In this document: positions 6,520 through 10,359 of the stretch, piece by piece
Numbering within the stretch: the stretch's first letter is position 1
How the letters are laid out: every line of letters starts with the position of its first letter
NCBI GenBank assembly: GCA_019634245.1
Contig: JAHQVR010000117.1
Coordinates: 1 to 10,359 of the forward strand
DNA: 10,359 bases
Direction: 5' to 3'
From: Gammaproteobacteria bacterium
GTDB lineage: Bacteria; Pseudomonadota; Gammaproteobacteria; Granulosicoccales; Granulosicoccaceae
Program-made: the position numbers and the translations under genes
Notes under the pieces: generated by a model
What the model saw: only the letters and a program-made list of their open reading frames with translations
Databases searched by the model: none
What the model was told of the DNA's origin: nothing

Positions 6520-8334
6520 CTAGTGATCATCAGTATTTTGTTGCAGTTGCCATAAATGGGCGTAAAGCCCTGCCTTTTCTAGGAGATCCTGATGATCCCC
6601 ACGCTCAACAATTTCCCCATCGTTGAGTACTAATATTTGATCAGCATCGACAACCGTAGAGAGCCGGTGTGCAATTACCAGCGAAGTCGCTTTTCGGGCC
6701 ACCGCATTCAATCCGGTGAGTATCGCCTGCTCGGTTTGTGTATCCAAACTGGAGGTGGCTTCGTCAAACACTATGATCGGAGGATTCTTGAGCATCACTC
6801 TAGCGATCGCCACTCGCTGCTTCTCCCCGCCGGAGAGCTTGAGGCCACGTTCGCCCACGACCGTATCTAGTCCCTGCGGAAGCTGTTGTATAAACTCATC
6901 TAAGTTGGCCCGCACTGTTGCACTTTCAATGTCTGCATCGCTTAAATCGGTTCCGGCATAAGCCAGGTTGTAACGGATGGATTCGTTGAACATGACAGTG
7001 TCTTGAGGCACCACACCCAAAGAGGCGCGCAGACTCGATTGCGTACAGTCCCGAATGTCCACCCCATCGATGCAGATACGCCCCTCATCGATATCGTAAA
7101 AACGAAACAACAAGCGCGATAGCGTGGATTTTCCAGAGCCGGAAGGACCGACCACAGCCACCTTTTGCCCGGGTAACACCTCAAAACTAACACCCTTTAA
7201 TATTGGCCTTTCGGGCAAGTATGAAAAATGGACATTGTTAAATTCAATTTTGCCTTCGGGGACCGATAAGTCTTTGGCACCTGGTGCGTCCTGAATGTCC
7301 GGCTCGCGCTCTAGCAGTTTGATAACCAGATCCATATCAGCCAGTGAGTACTGTAACGACCGATAGACCACACCCAGAAGGTTTAACGGAACGAACAATT
7401 GCAGCATCATTGCATTGATAAGTACGATATCCCCAAGCGTTATCGTCTGATGAACGACATCCCGAGCCGCGAGCATCATAATTAATGTCACACCCACTGA
7501 GACAATAGCCGCCTGACCAAAGTTGAGCATCGCCATGGTCACCGTGCTTTTGACACCCGCGTTCTCCCAATCAGTTAGATGTTTATCGTAAACATCGAAT
7601 TCCAACTGTTCATTATTGAAATACTTGACCGTCTCGAAATTCAATAAACTATCCACAGCTCGGCCACTGGAGAGTGAATCTAATCGGTTCATTTCGTGTC
7701 GAAATTGCATACGCCAGCCGGAAAAGCGCAGTGTGAACGCTACATAAACTGCCACCGTTAAAATGACAACCCCGGTATATTCCCAACCATAGCCACCGAG
7801 TAAAATCGCCGCGACCAAAAGAAATTCTGCCGCGGTCGGTAGAATATTAAAAACCATCAGATTTACAATTGTTGAAAGGCTGGCGGTTCCGCGCGACAAG
7901 TCTTTTGCCACGCTACCGGTTCGACGTTCTAAGTGATAAGACAACGTGAGTGAATGCAGATGAGACAGTACGCGATTAGACAACCGATGCATGGCTCGGT
8001 AACGCACTCGAGAGAATAAGGAATCTCGCAGTTCATTAAAAAATGAGCCCGCCAATCGCAGCAGACCGTAGGCTGCCACCAAACCCAAAGCAATCAACAA
8101 AACGCTGCTCTGTGAGGTTAGCGCCGAGGTCGCATCATCGCCAACCGCTGCGTCTAGTGTGTTAACGATCTCCTTGAGCACGAAAGGCACAGCGACCGTG
8201 GCCAGTTTGCTCAACACCAGACAGCCCAGGGCCAACAATACCCGTCCACGGTATTCCCAAACGTAAGTGTAGAGCTTGCGAAGATTTTCGAAGTCTTGCC
8301 GGTTGCTGTGTGGCGCTTCTTGCCTACCTGGCAT
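6520..8334 (-). CDS. Atm1/HMT1-like ABC exporter, fused permease and ATPase (604 aa)
   Basis: This is a half-transporter of the Atm1/ABCB7/HMT1 group. It works as a homodimer in the inner membrane and, by family, exports glutathione-linked sulfur or metal compounds. The membrane domain spans about residues 30-325 with six hydrophobic segments. The family-typical NFETVKYFNNE (232-242) and RGTASLSTIVNLMVFNILPT (148-167) place it in this group rather than among lipid or drug exporters. The ATPase has Walker A GPSGSGKS (396-403), Q-loop Q444, signature LSGGE (500-504), Walker B IIVFDE (520-525), D-loop SSLD and H556, all intact. Length is normal. The ATG overlaps the dusA stop by one base (TGATG) and has only a weak ribosome binding site, so translation is probably coupled. 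The substrate is not determinable from sequence. Confidence 0.95.
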   Translation of the reverse strand: MPGRQEAPHSNRQDFENLRKLYTYVWEYRGRVLLALGCLVLSKLATVAVPFVLKEIVNTLDAAVGDDATSALTSQSSVLLIALGLVAAYGLLRLAGSFFNELRDSLFSRVRYRAMHRLSNRVLSHLHSLTLSYHLERRTGSVAKDLSRGTASLSTIVNLMVFNILPTAAEFLLVAAILLGGYGWEYTGVVILTVAVYVAFTLRFSGWRMQFRHEMNRLDSLSSGRAVDSLLNFETVKYFNNEQLEFDVYDKHLTDWENAGVKSTVTMAMLNFGQAAIVSVGVTLIMMLAARDVVHQTITLGDIVLINAMMLQLFVPLNLLGVVYRSLQYSLADMDLVIKLLEREPDIQDAPGAKDLSVPEGKIEFNNVHFSYLPERPILKGVSFEVLPGQKVAVVGPSGSGKSTLSRLLFRFYDIDEGRICIDGVDIRDCTQSSLRASLGVVPQDTVMFNESIRYNLAYAGTDLSDADIESATVRANLDEFIQQLPQGLDTVVGERGLKLSGGEKQRVAIARVMLKNPPIIVFDEATSSLDTQTEQAILTGLNAVARKATSLVIAHRLSTVVDADQILVLNDGEIVERGDHQDLLEKAGLYAHLWQLQQNTDDH

Positions 8335-9458
8335 CAGCGGCGCTCAACAAAAGTGAGCGCTTGATCGACCAAGTCAACAGCATTGTTACTGCGGCTGGCA
8401 TTTTCACTGAGGTAGCGCCGCCATTGTCTAGCGCCTGGCACCGCTTGGAATAGCGCAACCAAATGTCGTGTCATAGCACTTAATCGTACGCCCTGCTCAA
8501 CCCAGTCTTGCATATAGTTCGCGTAGTTCCGGGCATGGCGAGCCAGCATATCCACAGAGTCATCAGCGTCACAGCCACCCTCAAGCTCACCGAATACGTC
8601 TCTGTCCGCTCGAGCCATAAACGATGGTCGATAGTAAGCCTGTCTGCCAATCATCACGGAATCCACATAAGTAAGGTGATTCAAAAGTGAGTCCCATTGA
8701 TCGATACCACCGTTGATGCCGATATGAAGTTCCGGGCGTTCTGTTTTTAATCGATAAACCCTGTCATACAACAACGGAGGAATCGTGCGATTTTCCCTGG
8801 GGCTTAGTCCGTCCAACCAGGCTTTGCGGGCATGTACCGTAAAATCACAACAACCCGCATCCGACACTACGCGCACGAAATGATCGAGCGCTTCAAAACT
8901 GTCCGTACGATCAATACCCAAACGACACTTGACAGTTACCGGAATACTCACCACCGATTGCATCGCGTCTACACAGGTCGCTACGAGCTCGGGTTCAGCC
9001 ATCAAACATGCACCGAAACGGCCGGACTTCACGCGGTCGCTTGGACAACCTACATTTATGTTGATCTCACGATAGCCCCATTCTTCTCCTACTTGTGCAG
9101 CTTCGGCCATTTCTTCAGGGTCCGAGCCTCCCAGCTGTAGTACAGTCAACGACTCGTCCTCATCCATACCGAGAAGATACTCGCGGTCACCGTGGATGAC
9201 GGCTTTCGAGGTAAGCATTTCGGTGTATAGAATTGTATGTCGGGTCAGCAACCGCATAAGATGCCGAAAATGCCGATCTGTGAGCTCCATCATCGGCGCC
9301 ACGGACAAGCGCTTCTGGGCAGCGGCCAACGGCGGATATCGCCTGGCTGAGAAGCCTAGCGATTCTTCGGGATTGGCCGATTGTTGGGCGTAACGACTCA
9401 TCAGTGATAGAAGACAATAATTGACGGATAAATCTAGACGTTCGGGTATTGTACGCAC
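8334..9458 (-). CDS. dusA: tRNA-dihydrouridine(20/20a) synthase DusA
   Basis: It reduces uridine 20/20a in the tRNA D-loop to dihydrouridine, using FMN and NADPH, in the cytoplasm. SVAPMMELTDRHFR (52-65), YTEM (78-81), QLGG (Q108), NVGCPSDRV with catalytic C138, VKCRLG (K177), TVHARKAW (H209), NGGI (249-252) and IGR (270-272) form the FMN-barrel active site. ARKAWLDGLSPRENR is diagnostic for DusA against DusB/DusC. The GTG start at 9456-9458 is chosen because AGGA lies seven bases before it. An internal ATG at residue 20 has no such site but would give a length nearer the family norm (355 aa). Residues 1-50 are a non-conserved extension. The usual D-W after APMM is E-L here. It is first in an apparent operon with the ABC exporter. 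Confidence 0.95.
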   Translation of the reverse strand: MRTIPERLDLSVNYCLLSLMSRYAQQSANPEESLGFSARRYPPLAAAQKRLSVAPMMELTDRHFRHLMRLLTRHTILYTEMLTSKAVIHGDREYLLGMDEDESLTVLQLGGSDPEEMAEAAQVGEEWGYREININVGCPSDRVKSGRFGACLMAEPELVATCVDAMQSVVSIPVTVKCRLGIDRTDSFEALDHFVRVVSDAGCCDFTVHARKAWLDGLSPRENRTIPPLLYDRVYRLKTERPELHIGINGGIDQWDSLLNHLTYVDSVMIGRQAYYRPSFMARADRDVFGELEGGCDADDSVDMLARHARNYANYMQDWVEQGVRLSAMTRHLVALFQAVPGARQWRRYLSENASRSNNAVDLVDQALTFVERR

Positions 9459-9465
9459 GTCACTA

Positions 9466-9469
9466 TCCT
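9466..9469 (-). promoter_or_regulatory. Ribosome binding site deciding the GTG start of dusA
   Basis: On the minus strand AGGA lies seven bases before GTG (9456-9458). The alternative ATG 19 codons downstream has no purine-rich sequence before it, so the GTG is preferred. Confidence 0.5.
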
Positions 9470-9491
9470 GAGATCATGGAAAGCATCAGGA
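9466..9491. promoter_or_regulatory. Dyad TCCTGA-N14-TCAGGA between divergent genes
   Basis: TCCTGA (9466-9471) and TCAGGA (9486-9491) form a perfect inverted repeat whose arms start 20 bases apart, about two helical turns. It overlaps the dusA ribosome binding site and part of its candidate -10 element, and it lies upstream of the alcohol dehydrogenase. That is a fitting place for a repressor or activator. Six-base dyads arise often by chance, and the left arm partly coincides with a Shine-Dalgarno sequence. Confidence 0.25.
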
Positions 9492-9517
9492 ATATTGAGC
9501 AAGAACAACTCTTACAA
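9489..9517 (-). promoter_or_regulatory. Possible promoter of dusA
   Basis: On the minus strand TTGTAA (complement of 9512-9517) and TATTCC (complement of 9489-9494) are 17 bases apart, matching four and three consensus positions respectively. The position, about 20 bases before the ribosome binding site, is suitable. No comparable pair was convincing for the divergent gene at 9535. Confidence 0.25.
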
Positions 9518-9521
9518 CTTT

Positions 9522-9527
9522 GGAGGA
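9522..9527 (+). promoter_or_regulatory. Strong ribosome binding site of the class III ADH
   Basis: GGAGGA lies seven bases before the GTG at 9535-9537. Its strength and spacing fix the start as GTG rather than an internal codon. Confidence 0.8.
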
Positions 9528-9534
9528 CCTATTT

Positions 9535-10359
9535 GTGAAAACTAGAGCAGCAGTGGCATTTGGCGCAGGCAAGCCCTTGGAAGTCGTTGAGGTTGATCTT
9601 GACGGCCCACAACAGGGCGAAGTATTGGTAGAAATCAAGGCTACCGGAATCTGTCACACGGATGAGTTCACTCTTTCAGGTGCCGATCCGGAAGGCGCAT
9701 TCCCCGCCATTTTAGGCCACGAAGGTGCTGGTGTTGTGGTAGAGGTTGGCAAAGGCGTTACCAGCGTGGAAGTGGGCGATCATGTCATTCCACTCTACAC
9801 ACCTGAGTGTCGTGAATGTGACTATTGCTTACACCCCAAAACCAATTTGTGCCAAGCCATACGCTCCACCCAAGGACAAGGCGTCATGCCTGATGGCACA
9901 TCGCGCTTCTCCTACAAAGGCGAGCGTCTATTGCACTACATGGGATGCTCAACCTTTTCTAACTACACAGTTTTGCCAGAAATCGCTCTTGCAAAGGTCC
10001 GTAAAGACGCACCCTTCGAAAAAATCTGCTACATCGGTTGCGGGGTTACCACCGGTGTCGGTGCGGTTATGTTCACAGCCAAAGTCGAACCCGACTCCAC
10101 GGCGGTAGTCTTTGGCTTAGGCGGTATCGGCCTCAATGTTATTCAGGGGTTGCGCCTTGTCGGTGCTCGCCAAATCGTTGGCGTCGATCTCAATCCGGAA
10201 AAGCAGGCGGTTGGAAAACAATTTGGCATGACCGACTTTGTGAATCCAGCAGACCATGGTGATCAGCTGGTTGATCATCTCGTTGAACTCACAGGCGGCG
10301 GTGCTGATTATTCGTTTGAATGCATCGGGAACACGCAAGTGATGCGTGCTGCGCTGGAG
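9535..10359 (+). CDS. frmA: Class III alcohol dehydrogenase / S-(hydroxymethyl)glutathione dehydrogenase, 5' part
   Basis: It oxidises S-hydroxymethylglutathione, the adduct of formaldehyde and glutathione, with NAD+, a cytoplasmic detoxification step; the enzyme can also reduce S-nitrosoglutathione. The first 275 residues are present; the frame is open at the window edge, and family members have about 370. Catalytic zinc ligands C40, H62 and C169 (GCGVTTG) are present, with E63 next to H62. So are structural zinc cysteines 92, 95, 98 and 106, the dinucleotide motif GLGGIG (194-199) with D218, and class III signature stretches ([26 protein letters not shown]). The start is GTG after GGAGGA. 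It diverges from dusA across 76 bases. The name adhC is also used; an S-formylglutathione hydrolase gene is often next and would lie to the right. Confidence 0.95.
   Translation, partial: MKTRAAVAFGAGKPLEVVEVDLDGPQQGEVLVEIKATGICHTDEFTLSGADPEGAFPAILGHEGAGVVVEVGKGVTSVEVGDHVIPLYTPECRECDYCLHPKTNLCQAIRSTQGQGVMPDGTSRFSYKGERLLHYMGCSTFSNYTVLPEIALAKVRKDAPFEKICYIGCGVTTGVGAVMFTAKVEPDSTAVVFGLGGIGLNVIQGLRLVGARQIVGVDLNPEKQAVGKQFGMTDFVNPADHGDQLVDHLVELTGGGADYSFECIGNTQVMRAALE

Noticed and set aside
8832..9140. Plus-strand frame of 102 codons opposite dusA
   Set aside because: The opposite strand encodes the conserved DusA active site; this is a shadow frame.
9746..10108. Plus-strand frame of 120 codons overlapping the alcohol dehydrogenase
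   Set aside because: It is out of frame with the clearly conserved dehydrogenase, whose own frame is open to the window edge.

Overview
The window looks like part of a gammaproteobacterial chromosome, probably from a marine or aquatic free-living species. The reasons are the DusA-type tRNA dihydrouridine synthase, the Atm1-like ABC exporter, the class III (glutathione-dependent) alcohol dehydrogenase, and a very large acidic mosaic protein of a kind I associate with such bacteria. The genus cannot be named from this sequence. No rRNA, tRNA, CRISPR array or insertion sequence was recognised.

Layout. Positions 1-492 hold no certain gene. They contain a 24-copy tandem octamer (core ACCGCA plus two variable bases), an open + strand frame that enters from the left edge and stops at 352-354, and a hairpin with a T tract at that stop. 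Positions 493-6012 (+) encode a 1839-residue protein. In order it has an N-terminal LEPR-XLL motif, a DUF4347 domain, a beta-helix of the choice-of-anchor Q type with Pmp-like repeats, a YWTD-like beta-propeller, about six cadherin/CSPG/Ig-like modules, a helical C-terminal region, one membrane segment and an acidic tail. It converges on a minus-strand block: a small two-helix membrane protein of unknown function (6095-6418), an Atm1-like ABC exporter (6520-8334) and dusA (8334-9458). The last two share a TGATG stop/start overlap, so dusA and the exporter are probably cotranscribed and translationally coupled. Divergently from dusA, across 76 bases, runs a class III alcohol dehydrogenase (9535 to the right edge, truncated) with a strong ribosome binding site.

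How the genes relate. The exporter family typically moves glutathione-linked substrates, and class III ADH oxidises S-hydroxymethylglutathione, so the right half has a loose glutathione/redox theme. That link is inference. The giant protein looks like an independent envelope or secreted factor, and no secretion system for it lies in the window.

The most interesting points are these. The giant protein has only one cysteine, and it sits at the putative active-site position of DUF4347. It has a paired LEPR N-terminus and a membrane/acidic C-terminus but no ordinary signal peptide. The octamer array is open in all three + frames, so unit gain or loss could switch the tail of an upstream protein.
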